Positions 1 through 11,714 of a DNA stretch of 64,000 nt are shown here, piece by piece; positions within the stretch are counted from its first letter, which is position 1; each line of letters starts with the position of its first letter. Origin of the DNA: Amoebidium appalachense. Lineage: Eukaryota > Ichthyosporea. The DNA is taken from contig CAVNZM010000002.1 in the NCBI GenBank assembly GCA_963693365.1, positions 10,292,001-10,356,000 on the forward strand, written 5' to 3'. The translations under genes and the position numbers were made by a program. The notes under the pieces were generated by a model. It had not been told where the DNA came from and searched no databases. It saw only the letters and a list, made by a program, of their open reading frames with translations.

Positions 1-84
1 TAAAACAACATATCCGTAAACTCGCAAAACCCATTAGCCAGACGCCCCCTCCCCCCCCCCCCCCTCCCCCCCCCCTCCCCCCCC

Positions 85-116
<32 letters not shown>

Positions 117-157
117 CCCCCCCCCAAATACACACGCACAGGCCCGCAAGCACGCAC

Positions 158-199
<42 letters not shown>

Positions 200-330
200 A
201 GGACTCATGCATACACACCCACCCGCCACCCACCCACACACAAACACGCGCGGGCGCGGGCAAAGACTCTGAGATTTTGTCCGTAAATTTGCTATAAGCA
301 CTGCACGGAAACTGACAAACACATATACAG
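1..330. repeat. Poly-C tract and (AC)n microsatellite
   Basis: Poly-C with scattered T and G runs from about 50 to 125. It is followed by a short CA-rich spacer and an (AC)n run at about 153-198, then CA/CCCA-rich DNA to about 260. No coding signal is visible. This pairing of poly-C with a CA repeat recurs throughout the window. Confidence 0.9.
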
Positions 331-487
331 TAGGCCGTGCCGTATCTAGGAATTTTTTGCTTACAAGTTGTTGAGGTAACCCTTGTACCCATACCATGGC
401 TGGGAGGCAGCAGGGAACCAGCCTTCAAATGTGCCCATGCACAATCCGAAGCACCCGGACCCGGATGGCACACAATCTACATGTGCA

Positions 488-625
488 GTATGTGGTGCCA
501 TATATGGCAACTGAGCTGCAGTTGCAATAGTTATGGCGGGCAGGTCACCCATGAACCACGGAGCAACACATATGTGGACTGCAAATTTTATATGTTGATT
601 GCGGGACAAAACAAGTCCCTGTGAG
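488..625 (+). repeat. Dispersed repeat family A, copy 1
   Basis: About 140 bp sharing ordered blocks with copies near 2200, 3240 and 5490: a GTGGTGCCATATATGGCAAC-like block, GAGCTGCAG, a CAGGTCACCCAT-like block, a 'tatgtggactg' block, and an end block resembling 'tatttgattgtggga'. All four copies lie on the same strand. The copies are clearly diverged, so the family is old. No protein is apparent. Confidence 0.7.
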
Positions 626-639
626 AAACGTTGTAGGAA

Positions 640-1240
640 GACCCGTACGTTGTGATGTCACCGAGCATCATGATATGCAGGCTGAGACATCTATCATCAA
701 ACCGTCACGGTGTCAATGACTTTCTCGCGTTGTGTAGCCGCCCCTCAGCCACCAACCCGGCCCCATCCCCCCCACCCCCACCCCCCCCCCTCTCCCCCCC
801 CCCCCCAACCCCGCCCCGCCCGCCCGCCCGCCCGCCCGCCAGCCCCTAAACATTCACGCACACACATATGCAGCACCGTCAAACACACACATACACATAC
901 ACACACACACACAAATACACATACGCACACCCCTCCCCCACCCCTCCCCCTAACCACCCTCACCCCCCCCACACACACACACACGTACACGTGGCACACA
1001 CATACACACACACACACACCCCACCACCACCACTGGCATCACCACCACAAACCCCACCGTACCGCCCGGCATTCCTAATATGGCTGTAAGGGATTGGATA
1101 TACTATTGGACATTTGATTAATATATAACCTTGGTGAGACACATGTCCGTAGCAGGCCTGAAATGGCACTTCCAGCGATAAAATGCACAGAAGTGTGTAT
1201 GTGTGGAATTGGGGGGGGGGGGGGGGGGGGGGGGGAGAGA
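640..1240. repeat. C-rich, CA-rich and poly-G simple sequence
   Basis: C-rich tract at about 760-845 including a CCCG run, CA/CCCA repeats at about 855-1025, and a G run at about 1210-1235. ORFs across it encode only proline, histidine-threonine or cysteine-valine repeats and are artefacts of simple sequence. Confidence 0.85.
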
Positions 1241-1589
1241 GAGAGGAAAATAGAGGAGAAATCGAGAGAAGGAAGAAGGTGAGAGAAATGCGGAGACTCT
1301 GAGGTCAGAGAAGTAGGGAACTTCTACGGGAATTGAATCTTCATATGAGGTCCTCTCCCTTTGCCTATATATGATTCCCCTGCCTTTGAACCACCCTCCC
1401 GGTATCAGGATACAATACAAAACGAACAAATGAGATAACTCAGATATCCTGGAAATGAGATGCGGTAAACAAGGAATATCACTCTCGGACAGCAGGAAGC
1501 GAGCGACGACTGAGATACAACCATACTCGAAAAAGTCCAAAACCCGGAAGGGCCCAACCACATCAGCAGAGTCAACTTGCAAAAAGCCG

Positions 1590-1935
1590 AACGATTCTGC
1601 AAAAAGCAAAATTATATTCTGCAAAAGCAGAATCACCCTGCTTTAGCAGAATTATTTATTCCGCAAAAACAGCAGAATTATTCTGCTTCGACAGCAGAAC
1701 AATGCTGCTTTTTGCGGAATAATTCTGCCTTTAGCGGAATCATTCTGATAAAAGCAGAATAATCCTGCCTTTAGCAGATTGATTCTGCTTTTAGCAGATT
1801 GATTCTGCTTTCAGCAGATCGATTCTGCTTTTCCAGAATGCCAGTGATTCTGCTTTTAGCAGATTGAGTATGCTTTTGCTGAATAATTCCGCTTTTGCTC
1901 AATAATTCTGCTTTTTGCAGAATAATTCTGCTCAG
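1590..1935. repeat. Palindromic TTCTGC/GCAGAA array
   Basis: About 345 bp made almost entirely of alternating TTCTGC and GCAGAA (or GCAGAT) hexamers, separated by short A/T spacers such as TTTTA, AATAA or GATTGA. Each neighbouring pair forms a small inverted repeat, for example TTCTGCTTTTAGCAGA, which recurs several times near 1785-1865. Some hexamers carry single substitutions (CCGC, GCGGAA). It could fold into a chain of small hairpins or bind a dyad-recognising protein. Function is unknown. Confidence 0.85.
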
Positions 1936-2199
1936 AGCAAAGTTGACTTTACATATGCATGGGGGCCACTGCACGTTTACTGGCCACTCACTCCAGCCGT
2001 TATAACAGACCATAAACTTATAATCATATAAACAACAGACCGTTAGATGCTGAATTTTCCACTGGTTCGTAATATTTTACATAATTCATAGCGATATCGG
2101 GATGACCTGTAAGCCACCTTGGAGGCAACTAGGGGCAATAGGTGGCCAGAGGCTGCAAAGGCAACATACCTCAACACAACAGAAGAATTGCAGCAACAT

Positions 2200-2345
2200 G
2201 CGGTGCTATTGTTAGCAACCAGGCTGCAGTGATTGTATGGGCTACAATGGGCAGATCACCCAACCGTGCCAGATCACAGTGAGTACATATATGTGGACTG
2301 TGCTTTTGAGATATTTAATTGCGGGAATAACTTGTAGGTGAAAAA
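2200..2345 (+). repeat. Dispersed repeat family A, copy 2
   Basis: Carries the same ordered blocks as the copy at 488-625: CATGCGGTGCTATTGTTAGC, an AGGCTGCAG block, a GGGCAGATCACCCA block, 'tatatgtggactg', and a terminal 'tatttaattgcggga'. Flanking DNA is not obviously shared. Confidence 0.65.
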
Positions 2346-2529
2346 AATGCCTGGTTGAGGATATCGGGTGTCATTATGTTGGTACTTTGCCGTTTCAGTG
2401 TCAGGGTATAATGTATATTGGTTACAGTAAAAATATTACAGTAAACATATGAGCCTCTTTGAAAACCTTCAATCGCATGGCATCAGGAGAAGTCTGTTGT
2501 GAATTGTTTGCCTCGTACTCCATAGCACA

Positions 2530-3000
2530 CGTACATTCTACCCCCTCCCCCCCCCCCCCCTCCCCCCCCCCCCCCCCTCTCTCTCTCCCCCCTCCCCCCC
2601 CCTGGCCCCCTCCCCTCTCCTGGCCGGATAATACTATATAGACTATGTATCGATGGATTTCTAAGAAAAACAATCTGAGTTCATGCTGTCTGTGTAGGTG
2701 TTATATGCTCAGCCAACACAGGTGACCGTCAACTTGCAGTCCTTCGAAACCCTCATTAGGAAGGACTCCCCCTCCCTCCGGATCCGCCCCCTCCCCCCCC
2801 CCTCCCTCCCCCCCCCCCCCCAACCCCCCTCCTCCCCACTCCCCCCTCCTTCTACCCCTGGTACTGTGGTGATTGACATGGGCCCCTTCGAGGGTGGGCT
2901 CTACTTTCTGCTATGCGGGATATATGGGCCATGGATTCACGGTGTACTCTGTACTCCTGCAAAACATTTTTGCTCCCCTACCCCTCCCTTTAGGCTTTTA
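2530..3000. repeat. C-rich tracts with diverged repeat fragments
   Basis: Poly-C/T tracts at about 2540-2630 and 2785-2860. The block 'aacttgcagtccttc.aaac' near 2731 recurs near 4916, and 'gaattgttt.cctcgtac' near 2501 recurs near 4654. These are pieces of another old dispersed repeat shared between the two places. Confidence 0.55.
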
Positions 3001-3239
3001 CGTAACCCCAGTTAAGTTAAAGCTCTGCAGTTGTGTATTACAGTTTTTGTGGCACTTGTCTAACGGAGCTTAGAACTTAAATGCCCTTACGGTATTTTTA
3101 AATCATGACGGCGCTTCAAGGGTGGCCATTGCAATATATCTGCTTTAAATTATAGTCTTTTTTTTGCTGCATTTATGTGGGCGACCATTGTGCAAGAGTC
3201 CTGCAAAGCGACATACACTCATGGTTAATGTTGTTTGCC

Positions 3240-3380
3240 TGCAGCACATGATACCATGTGTGGTAACTAGGCTGCAGCTATTTTGGAATAAGCAGGTCAC
3301 CCATCCGTGGGAAAGGACTGCAAAGCACACTGATAGCAACTTTCTTTTTGATATTTGATTGTGGGATGATGTAGGAGTTT
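3240..3380 (+). repeat. Dispersed repeat family A, copy 3
   Basis: Shares CTGCAGCACATGATACCATG, TAGGCTGCAG, AGCAGGTCACCCATCCGT and 'atatttgattgtggga' with the other three copies in the same order. It is most similar to the copy near 5490. Confidence 0.65.
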
Positions 3381-3559
3381 TGGCTAGCAACCTTGTAGAC
3401 CCTCTAGATCTTGTGCCAATTCGGTATCGCCGGATTCTGGCATCATGGTAATGATTCGATTAGTTAAGTACAGTATATGGAAGGCAAGTCAATCATGCTC
3501 AAAACAAATGTTATGTCAAAGGCATTATATAGAATCATTCACGTGACAACATATCCTGA

Positions 3560-4019
3560 GTTTTTAAAAAGTGCTGGTTGCTCTTACAAGGACGACATGT
3601 ATTCATCAATAAAACACCTACAAGAAACGCATGAACCACAAAAAAAACATTCTTTGCTGAGCGTCTTTGCTGAGCGGTGCTTAATATGGAAGAGCCCGGG
3701 AGTAGAAGGGGGAGGGGGGGGGGGGGGGGGGGGGGGGGCAAAGATAACTGACCCGTTACGGGGTGTGGTTCGGAGTGTCTCTGTCGTCTGGGGGTAGTAG
3801 AGGGAAACTCAGTGGGTATGGCGATACAGTAGCTGCTGCAGAGTGCGTGGAAGGAGGCGACTGTGTGCGGGGTGTGAGGCATTGTGCGTGTGTAATATCT
3901 ACATCTCTCCCTTCCTTCCTTTAGGGTCTCTATCTCTATCTCCATCTTTCTCTATACCCCCCCCCCCCCCCCCCTCTCTATCCCTCTCTCGTTATCTATT
4001 TTTCTCTCTCTCTCTCTCC

Positions 4020-4050
<31 letters not shown>

Positions 4051-4062
4051 ACCCTCCCACCC

Positions 4063-4122
<60 letters not shown>

Positions 4123-4700
4123 TTTGGTTTTTTTGGGGGTTGGAGGGGGGGGGGGGGGGGAGAGGGGGAGGGGTATCCATTCATGAAACCAGGAAATATG
4201 CAAAGATACCTGTGAATTATAAACCCTTATTAGCCAGGACCTGGTTGAAACCCCCCCTTTCCCCCCCCCCCCTCCTCCTCCTCCTTTCTCCATTGGACCA
4301 CCACAACAGGATTTCCCGAAGCACGATTCCCGGCCTCCTTCCCTTCTCCCCCTCACCCCCACCCACAGTGGCGCCCCTTCCTCCTGAGTCCCCCCTTTTA
4401 TCCATCCTCCCCCCCCCCCCCCCCCCCCCCTTTCTATGTGGATAACTTGGGGTTTTCCCTGCGGATGGACTTTCCTCACGGTGCGTACTCTTTGTGTATG
4501 TGTGTTTTTTTTTGTTTTTATTATTATTATTATTATTATTATTTTATGTTTTTTGTTGGGGAAAGGGGGGAAGAGGGGGGGGGGGGGGGGGGGGGGGGGG
4601 GCGGGAGGGGGGAGGGGGGGGGGGGAGCAGAATTTTCATCGTGCTTCCCGGTGTGAATTGTTTACCTCGTACCCCATAGGGCATCCCTCCCCCCCCCCCC
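3560..4700 (+). repeat. Left arm of a ~1.1 kb diverged inverted repeat
   Basis: Unique blocks between G/C-run and (CT)n tracts reappear reverse-complemented and in mirrored order at 7060-8160. Examples: 'atatggaagagcc' near 3687 against 8075; GTAGTAGAGGGAAACTCAGT near 3793 against 7950; GAAACCAGGAAATATGCAAA near 4183 against 7600; a CAGGATTTCCCGAAGCA block near 4308 against 7270; and an AACTTGGGGTTTTCCCTGC block near 4443 against 7135. The homopolymer tracts sit at corresponding places in both arms. This looks like two inserted copies of one old mobile or repeated element in opposite orientation. Confidence 0.65.
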
Positions 4701-4739
4701 CCCCCCCCCCCCCTCCCCCCCCCCCCAAGCCGCCGCCGC

Positions 4740-5129
4740 CTGCCCGCCGGCCTTCCCGCCGGCCTGCCCGCCTTCCCTCCCTCCATTGGGTTCTCCTGTC
4801 TTTCTGTCATGGACTGTGCGTGCAGCCTTTTTTTCTAAAGCTTGGATGGGTATTCAAGTCGTACGTGTGTAAATGGCCGTGGCAAGTGCTGAGGCTATGC
4901 ATCCAACATTAGCCAACTTGCAGTCCTTCTAAACCCATGCTGGGAACGAACGGGGGTGGTGGTGGTGGGGGGGGGGGGGGGGGGGGGGGATGAAGGCTGG
5001 AGAGGGCTCAGTGACTACGTTAGGCCTAGATATCTGCACAGTTTGGTCACGGAAGAGTATAAAGCCGTTTCAAAATACTGTAGGCCCAAATGAGCCAGAA
5101 CTTCATATCGCTCAATCGCTCCGCACAGT
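4740..5129. other. Non-coding spacer with G run
   Basis: GCC/CCTG-rich tract at 4728-4790, a G run at about 4966-4989, and the 'aacttgcagtccttc' block shared with position 2731. No gene is seen. Confidence 0.6.
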
Positions 5130-5180
5130 GTTGCGTTTTCTCCGATGTTGCGTTTTCTCCAATGTTGCGTTTTCTCCGAT
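5130..5180 (+). repeat. 17-bp tandem repeat, three units
   Basis: Three consecutive copies of GTTGCGTTTTCTCCGAT at 5130, 5147 and 5164. The middle copy differs by one base. It is short and embedded in otherwise unique sequence. Confidence 0.9.
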
Positions 5181-5489
5181 GGTGGGAGCCTCGGGAACCA
5201 GGGAGACGGCCTGGGGGAAAATTTGCCAGGAGAAAGTCTCATGTGACACCCGTGACCTATCATAGTCTGCCACCTACCGGTCACACACGTGTTCTAACAG
5301 TATGACGTGTCACTGAGCATTTGGGCGTCAATAAGCAAACTCTGAGGCTCAGTGGTGCATCTATTGCGCACCACCGTGACGACGTTTGCAGCCCGTTTGC
5401 AATCGTTCTTTAGTGCTAATGTAGCATAGGGGTAACCCGTAAGTTATATCACGTACTTGCATGGCGATGCACCATCAGCTACGTAGTCG

Positions 5490-5640
5490 TCTGCAGCACA
5501 TGGTGCCATACATGGCAACCAGCTGCAGCGATCTTACCATAATAAGTAGATTAAGTTCACCCACTCGTAAAATCACTGTGTGCACAGGCTATGGGAAAAA
5601 TATTTTTTCGGTATGTGATTGTGGGAGAAAAGAAAAAGAA
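5490..5640 (+). repeat. Dispersed repeat family A, copy 4
   Basis: Carries CTGCAGCACATGGTGCCATA, AACCAGCTGCAG, a TTCACCCACTCGTAAAATCAC block and 'tatgtgattgtggga'. Its end overlaps the first codons of the ORF at 5591-6109. Confidence 0.65.
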
Positions 5641-6109
5641 TAATGCCCAAAAGCAATCTGGTCGGAAGTTTCCGAGTTGTGATATAGAGTATCATGGTAG
5701 GGCTCTTGAGCCTGTGCTTCTTTTTATATTAGAGACTCGTCTATTTTCTTTACAATCGTTGTGTAAATTAGCTACTTATATTTATCCTTCCTCTCGTAAA
5801 CCTACCACACTTACCGATTTTGCAATTCTAACCCCTCCTTGTGATATAGCTTGGAAATGTTTATTTTGGCGCTGTAACCTTTGTTTCCATAAATGTTTGT
5901 GCCACTTTTGTGCTGAACCTTTTTCTCGTAAACACTTAGATAGATGTATTTATTTATCTCAGATTATTCCGTTAGAAATTAGAAGACTGGCTTATTTAAA
6001 TAATCCTGATATTACGTCTATTGACTATCTGTTGAACCACGGTATGTTTAACGAGTTTTCTAGGGTGTATGATTATTTAAGTCGTTATCTCCTCCGTATC
6101 CGAGAGTGA
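5591..6109 (+). CDS. Unidentified 172-residue ORF, AT-rich; faint SOCS-box resemblance
   Basis: I do not recognise this protein. It is the only long ORF in the first 12 kb that is not a simple-sequence artefact. It is Cys/Leu/Ile-rich, with a CNLCFHKCLCHFC cysteine cluster at about residues 97-109. Its codons are T/A-ending, unlike the GC-rich exons of the identified genes here. The first ~18 residues lie in dispersed repeat copy 4 and there is no internal Met until near the C-terminus, so the true start is uncertain and it may be an exon or a remnant of a mobile element. RLFSLQSLCKLATYI (about 50-64) and IPLEIRRLAYL (about 126-136) resemble the two halves of a SOCS box, but about 60 residues separate them, far more than normal. 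It sits between inverted repeat arms. Confidence 0.35.
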   Translation: MGKIFFRYVIVGEKKKNNAQKQSGRKFPSCDIEYHGRALEPVLLFILETRLFSLQSLCKLATYIYPSSRKPTTLTDFAILTPPCDIAWKCLFWRCNLCFHKCLCHFCAEPFSRKHLDRCIYLSQIIPLEIRRLAYLNNPDITSIDYLLNHGMFNEFSRVYDYLSRYLLRIRE

Positions 6110-7059
6110 GGGCTTTTGTATTTTTCTTCTCCGAGATATCGGTGATATCTCGATGGCTTCTATTTTGCTGAGCATATCAATAAAGTCATTATATAAAAAA
6201 AAGTTTCGATGCCACATAGTATACGTGAAGGGTGTGATGCAGAATCCCTTGTGATGGGTCACAAGGCTTGCATAATCGCCCAAGTGCTCACATCGTACTA
6301 TTAAAACTCTGTTGTGACCGGCACAGTAGGTGGTAGAACATAGCATGGCATGGCCATGGGTGTCACAGGATTAAAGTTTTTTACCCGGGCAAATCCTCCC
6401 CATGGATTTTCAGGCTACTAGCATCGGGTAAAAAGCCACAGCGTGTTGAGCAATATGGTTTCTTTGGCCTTAAGAATTTCTTAAAGAGACATTTACTCTA
6501 CCGTGACCAAACTGTGCCTCTAGGCCAAACTCATCACTGAGCCATCTCTGACCTCCAATCACCCCCCCCCCCCCCCTCCCCCCCCCCAAAAAAGAAAAAC
6601 AAAAAAAAGCACATACACACACAGACACGCCCTGGTTCCCTCCTATATGTAAACTGAGGGTTAATAGGACTACAAATTGACCAGCCTGTGTTCACTGGCT
6701 GTGTAATTAATAATAAAACACGTTGAATACATAGAGCAAGAACTAACAAAGTAGTGTTTCAGATTCAAGATCCACTTGGTCTATACACTAATATCCTTGA
6801 ACTTTGACTAAGCACGAAGCCTCCACGGGCCGACCGTGAAATTTCCACACACAAAAATTACCAAGATTGTCTCATTAAGTCATTATAAAAGAAAAAATAA
6901 TTAACTCACCCAAACTATGGCCATAAAATTAAAACACCTACATGCACAGTCCAAGCCGAGTTGCTCCACATACACGGGAGGGGGTGGGGGGAGGGGGGAG
7001 GGGGAGGGGAAAGGGGGGGGGGGGGGGGGAGGAGGGGGGGAGGGGGGGGGGGGGGGGGG
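6110..7059. other. Non-coding spacer
   Basis: Mostly unique, moderately AT-rich DNA with a poly-C stretch at about 6561-6587 and A-rich DNA at about 6588-6610. G-rich DNA begins at about 6975. I see no gene. Confidence 0.55.
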
Positions 7060-7171
7060 GGGGGCTTAGAATGCGCTATAGGGTATCCACATATACAAAG
7101 AGAATGGATGGTAAGGAAAGCCCATCATCAGGGAAGACCCAAGTCATCTACCGAAGTATTTGGAAAGGGAG

Positions 7172-7205
<34 letters not shown>

Positions 7206-7635
7206 GGTTCGCTGTGGGTGGGGAGGGGGGAAGGAGGGAAGGGATACCGGAAACATTGCTTGGGGAATCCTGGGTGGAGGAGGAATGAGAAGGGGGGGGG
7301 GGGGGAGGGGGGGGAGGATGCTCTCAGTATGGTTAATTTTCTCCAACATTTATGTTTGTGGGTTTGTCTGTCTTGTCAGTCTGTCTGTGTGTGCGGCGCA
7401 CGTGTGCGTGTGTATGTATATGCTTTTCGAAAGTGGTGTGTCTGAGTGTGGGCGTGCCCATGCATGTGTGTGTGAGTGTTTGGGGGGAGGGGAGGGGGGC
7501 GGGGGGAGGACGGGGTGGGGGCGGGGGGAGGGGAGGGGGGGGGGGGAATTTCAACTTGGTTAATAGGGGGGTCTGAGTGCTGCATATTTGCATATTTCCT
7601 GGTTTCATAAATGTATTCCCCTTCCCCCCGTCCCC

Positions 7636-7680
<45 letters not shown>

Positions 7681-7798
7681 CCCCCGGTCCGCCAAAAAAA
7701 AGAGAGAGAGAGAGAGACTGAGAGGGGATGAGGGGGAGGGGAGGGAAAAAGGAGAGGGGGAGGGAGCGAGAGGGGGGGGGGGGGGGGGGAGAGAGGGG

Positions 7799-7843
<45 letters not shown>

Positions 7844-8165
7844 TTAACACACAATGTCCCCCCCCTCCCCCTCCCCGCCCCTCACCGCACACATGCCCCC
7901 TTCCTTTCTCTCTGCGGCAGCCACTGTATCGTCATACCCACTGAGTAGTCCCTCTACTACCCTCAGAGTCTGTAGCTAAATGCCTTCCCCCTCCCCCCCT
8001 CCCCCCCCCTCGTACCCCCCTCCCCCCCCCCCCCCCCCCCCCCCCCCCGCCCTCCAAATACTTCTCTGGCTCTTCCATATCACGCAAAACTCAGACAAGC
8101 ATCGGCTTTTGTGGCTCACGGATTCATTGCAGGTGGCTTACAAGCGAATCTTTATCTTAATTTAA
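7060..8165 (-). repeat. Right arm of the ~1.1 kb inverted repeat
   Basis: Reverse-complement counterpart of 3560-4700. It has the mirrored block order given there, with G runs (7020-7064, 7165-7203), a C run (7628-7680), (GA)n at 7703-7845 and C runs near 8020-8048. The arms are too diverged for recent duplication. Inside the arms, homopolymers are C-type on the left and mostly G-type on the right, as an inverted copy predicts. Confidence 0.65.
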
Positions 8166-8399
8166 AGATCAAGAAGTAATTAAATTAAAAGGTCAGGCTG
8201 TGTTTTAAGTTGTCCTGCATATGTATAGTGACTTCTAACTGACGTTTTGCACCTGCGTGCCGTTGTTAGATTTATCCACTCAAGTGTCGGTCTGCTGGTG
8301 AATCTCTTAATGCGTCATTGTTTCTCATGTTGTCTCTGTCTGGCTGTTTCCCTGCACCTATGTACTGTCCATGGGTTTTCTACAAGCAGGGGTGTACTT

Positions 8400-8614
8400 G
8401 CAGCCTAGGGCAGCTACTCTTCTCTCCCTCTCTCCCTCTCTCTCTCCCCCCCCCCCCCCCCTCCCCCTCTCCGCCCCCCTCCCCCCCCCCTGCCCCTCCC
8501 TCCCCCCACCCCCTTCTCACTCCGCTTGCTCCCTCACATCCTTTTAAATATGTATTACATGCATGGGATGTGTCCGTCACAATCCTTCCTCTCTTTCTCT
8601 GAGGGCCCCTTCTT

Positions 8615-8645
<31 letters not shown>

Positions 8646-8666
8646 GTTTCTTCACACACGCTCGCG

Positions 8667-8745
<79 letters not shown>

Positions 8746-8945
8746 ACACAGACACACGCACACACACATACACGCACCCAGACACACACATGCCGAGGGT
8801 CCTTCCCTGCCCCCTTCCTTGTTTCCTCGCACGTGCGTGCGCGCGCGCACACACACATACAATTTGATTCTCGATTCAGCCATTGACTGACCCAGAAGCC
8901 CCCCTCCCCCCCTCGCCCCCACGTTTCCACACAAACACACACACA

Positions 8946-9000
<55 letters not shown>

Positions 9001-9127
9001 CAAAAACACTCCGAGCCCCCCCCCCCCCCCCCCCCCCCTCCCCCTTTTCCTTGCGTGGGTACACACACACACCAGCGCGCACACAGTTTCAAATTTGTTT
9101 CTCGGTTCAGCCATTGACTGAACCGGA

Positions 9128-9160
<33 letters not shown>

Positions 9161-9311
9161 ATTTCCATGTTGCATACCACACAATGATGATCTTGCATTC
9201 TTGCAAGTTTGCTTTTGCAGTTTCATGGCCCGTTTTTCTCGTCGTGTAGTTGTACTTCGTGCAATGCTCCGTATCCTAACCCCGTCCTCCCCCCCCCCCC
9301 CCCCCCCCCCC

Positions 9312-9350
<39 letters not shown>
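8400..9350. repeat. CA/poly-C microsatellites with a ~230-bp partial duplication
   Basis: (CT)/poly-C at 8420-8520, a C run at 8614-8643, (AC)n at 8665-8745, (AC)n at 8935-8997, C runs at 9016-9045, 9130-9160 and 9289-9312, and (AC)n at 9314-9345. The sentence-like block 'ttcagccattgactga.cc.gaag' occurs at 8874 and 9104, each followed by poly-C. This shows a tandem duplication of about 230 bp that includes a CA tract. Confidence 0.8.
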
Positions 9351-9352
<2 letters not shown>

Positions 9353-9946
9353 CAACAGCCCACAAGCCAGTGGGACTCACGAACACAGTACCTGGTTCAC
9401 ACGATTGGCAATGCATGGGCACACACACACATGCACCCGCATGCTCGCACACACACTACCATGATGTACGCACACGATCACAGCAGGAACTCGGAGTAGC
9501 ATGACGGCGCAATGATTCTGCAGCCACCCACCATCACTAAGGCTACCATGAGACTACCGGCTTGGGCCTGCAAACACGTTGCCACACGGCAGCCCAATGT
9601 GCGCCCTACATGCATCTATATGAGATAGGTTCAGGCCATGCACCCACAAACCGAATAATATCGTGACCTTACCATTATACATACATGTAGGCAGTGTGTG
9701 TACTGGCGGGCCAAGTTCTCGGTTTGGTGTACATGCTGTATGCAGTGGACTTGTAAAAAAATGACTCGGAGGGCGCGTGTAGTATTGGCTTTATTGGTAT
9801 TTGTGTTATTTTGAATTTTTATAAGTTTTTTTCAGAAAGGGGGAACTGATAGCAATAATCTAAAGCTCTTCTGGTTTTGTTGTACCGTACGTCAAAGCCA
9901 TAGCATTACGGCACACAGCCACCCCCCGCACACATTACACACAGTC

Positions 9947-10036
<90 letters not shown>

Positions 10037-10725
10037 CCGTGTCATGATAATGTGCATGCACACACAACAACGTAATGTTTGTCAAGCTTGTTTGTGCATG
10101 CAACAGTGTGCACGTGTCCTTGTAACTTAAAGTTACGACACAGCCACTGTGGCGCACCGGGACCATATATACTTCTGTTGTTGTTGTTGCCATCCTGTAC
10201 ATGTTTGGAAATTTCGTTTTTAACAAGCTGATATTCTGATATTCCTACTTTTTTGTTTGTATTATAAAAACGTATTTCAGTGAGTGCGCCAACACTTCAA
10301 TGTGAGCAGGCTGGTATACTTTAAGCCTACTACGTACGAATACAAGCCTTCATGAGCATATATGATGGTCTGTTGACTGGGGGGCACTAGTTGGGGGCTC
10401 GGGGGAAGGGTGGTGTTGGTCGAGGTTATGGGTGGGTTCGACACCGGTGGAAGGTGGTGACGGATCACAGTGTGGCAGGGGGGGGGGGGGGGGGGGGGGA
10501 GGGGGGGGGGGGGGGGGGGGGGAGGAGCAGGTTCTGGCTTGAAGGTAGAGCCATTCAGGTTAGACTGTAGATTCGGGAATAGAGATTGGCCAATAGGAGA
10601 GCAGAGGTTAGGGGGATTGCCCTTTATGAGTAGCCAATAGGATTCAATCTTGTGAGATGTAACGAGTATATAAACCTGCCCTCGGTGGCCACAATAAACA
10701 GTCTTCCGGATCAAGTTTTGTATGA

Positions 10726-10761
<36 letters not shown>

Positions 10762-11678
10762 GGGAGGGGGAGGAAGAGGGGGAGGGGGAGGAAGAGGGGG
10801 GTGGAGGGGGAGAGGAGTGGGGAGGGGGAGGGGGGGGCTCTATGGGGTGAGGGCCAGGAGGGTAGGGTCGGGCGGTGGTCGGGGGTGAGGTGTTGGGAGG
10901 GGAGTTTTTTTTTTGAGAAGGGGTTGGGGGATTGGGCGGGGGGGGAGGGGGGGGGGGAGAAGAGGTTGAAACGGAGTCCGTTTTGAAATTCTGCCACGTC
11001 ACGAATGGCATGGCCACTGCAGGCACCTGAGAGCAATACGAAATACCACGACACGAACTGTTGCATGCGTATACACACACCAAGAGGTTGAATATGTTAA
11101 AGTAACGTACAGATCGGGGGTCCTGTGAATCCGTGACTAGTCTCCTATCGCATGTCTGAGCAAGAGTTAAGGGAAACAGTAAAGGCACGCGGCACCCCCC
11201 GTGCAGGGCAGGGGGGGGGGGGGGTAGAGTGCGTTTTCATTTATCATGAAAGAACGACAGACATTCACGAAGGATATATACATATCACAATGCCCATGAT
11301 GATATCGATTCGACCGGACACACTACGGAGTACATATGCACCCTGTATAGGCCGGAGCATGCGCACGCATCAGTCTTCCTAGAGACGAGGCTTAAGTTAA
11401 TGCTTAAACAGTACGCACCCAAGTGAAATCCCACCAATTGACCGCGTATGTGACACCCAACTCAAACACGGCTTCATGATCACTTGAACATGCGTGGCTG
11501 CAATCGATTATATAGAGAAGATATATACCGTGGGAGCGGACTTCAATGCTAGAGTAGTACTACGTGGGAAAAGATTTGGTGGTTGGGTGGGTGGGTGAGT
11601 GTGTGTGTATGTGTGTGTGTGTATGTGTGTGTGTGTATGTGTGTGTGTGGTGGTGGTGGTGGTGGTGGTGGTGGTGGT

Positions 11679-11714
<36 letters not shown>

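Noticed and set aside
1118-1636. 172-codon minus-strand frame
   Set aside because: Spans the poly-G tract (encoding proline) and the start of the palindromic array. No domain.
10277-11188. 303-codon minus-strand frame
   Set aside because: Proline runs from poly-G DNA join unrelated segments. No domain and no splice logic.
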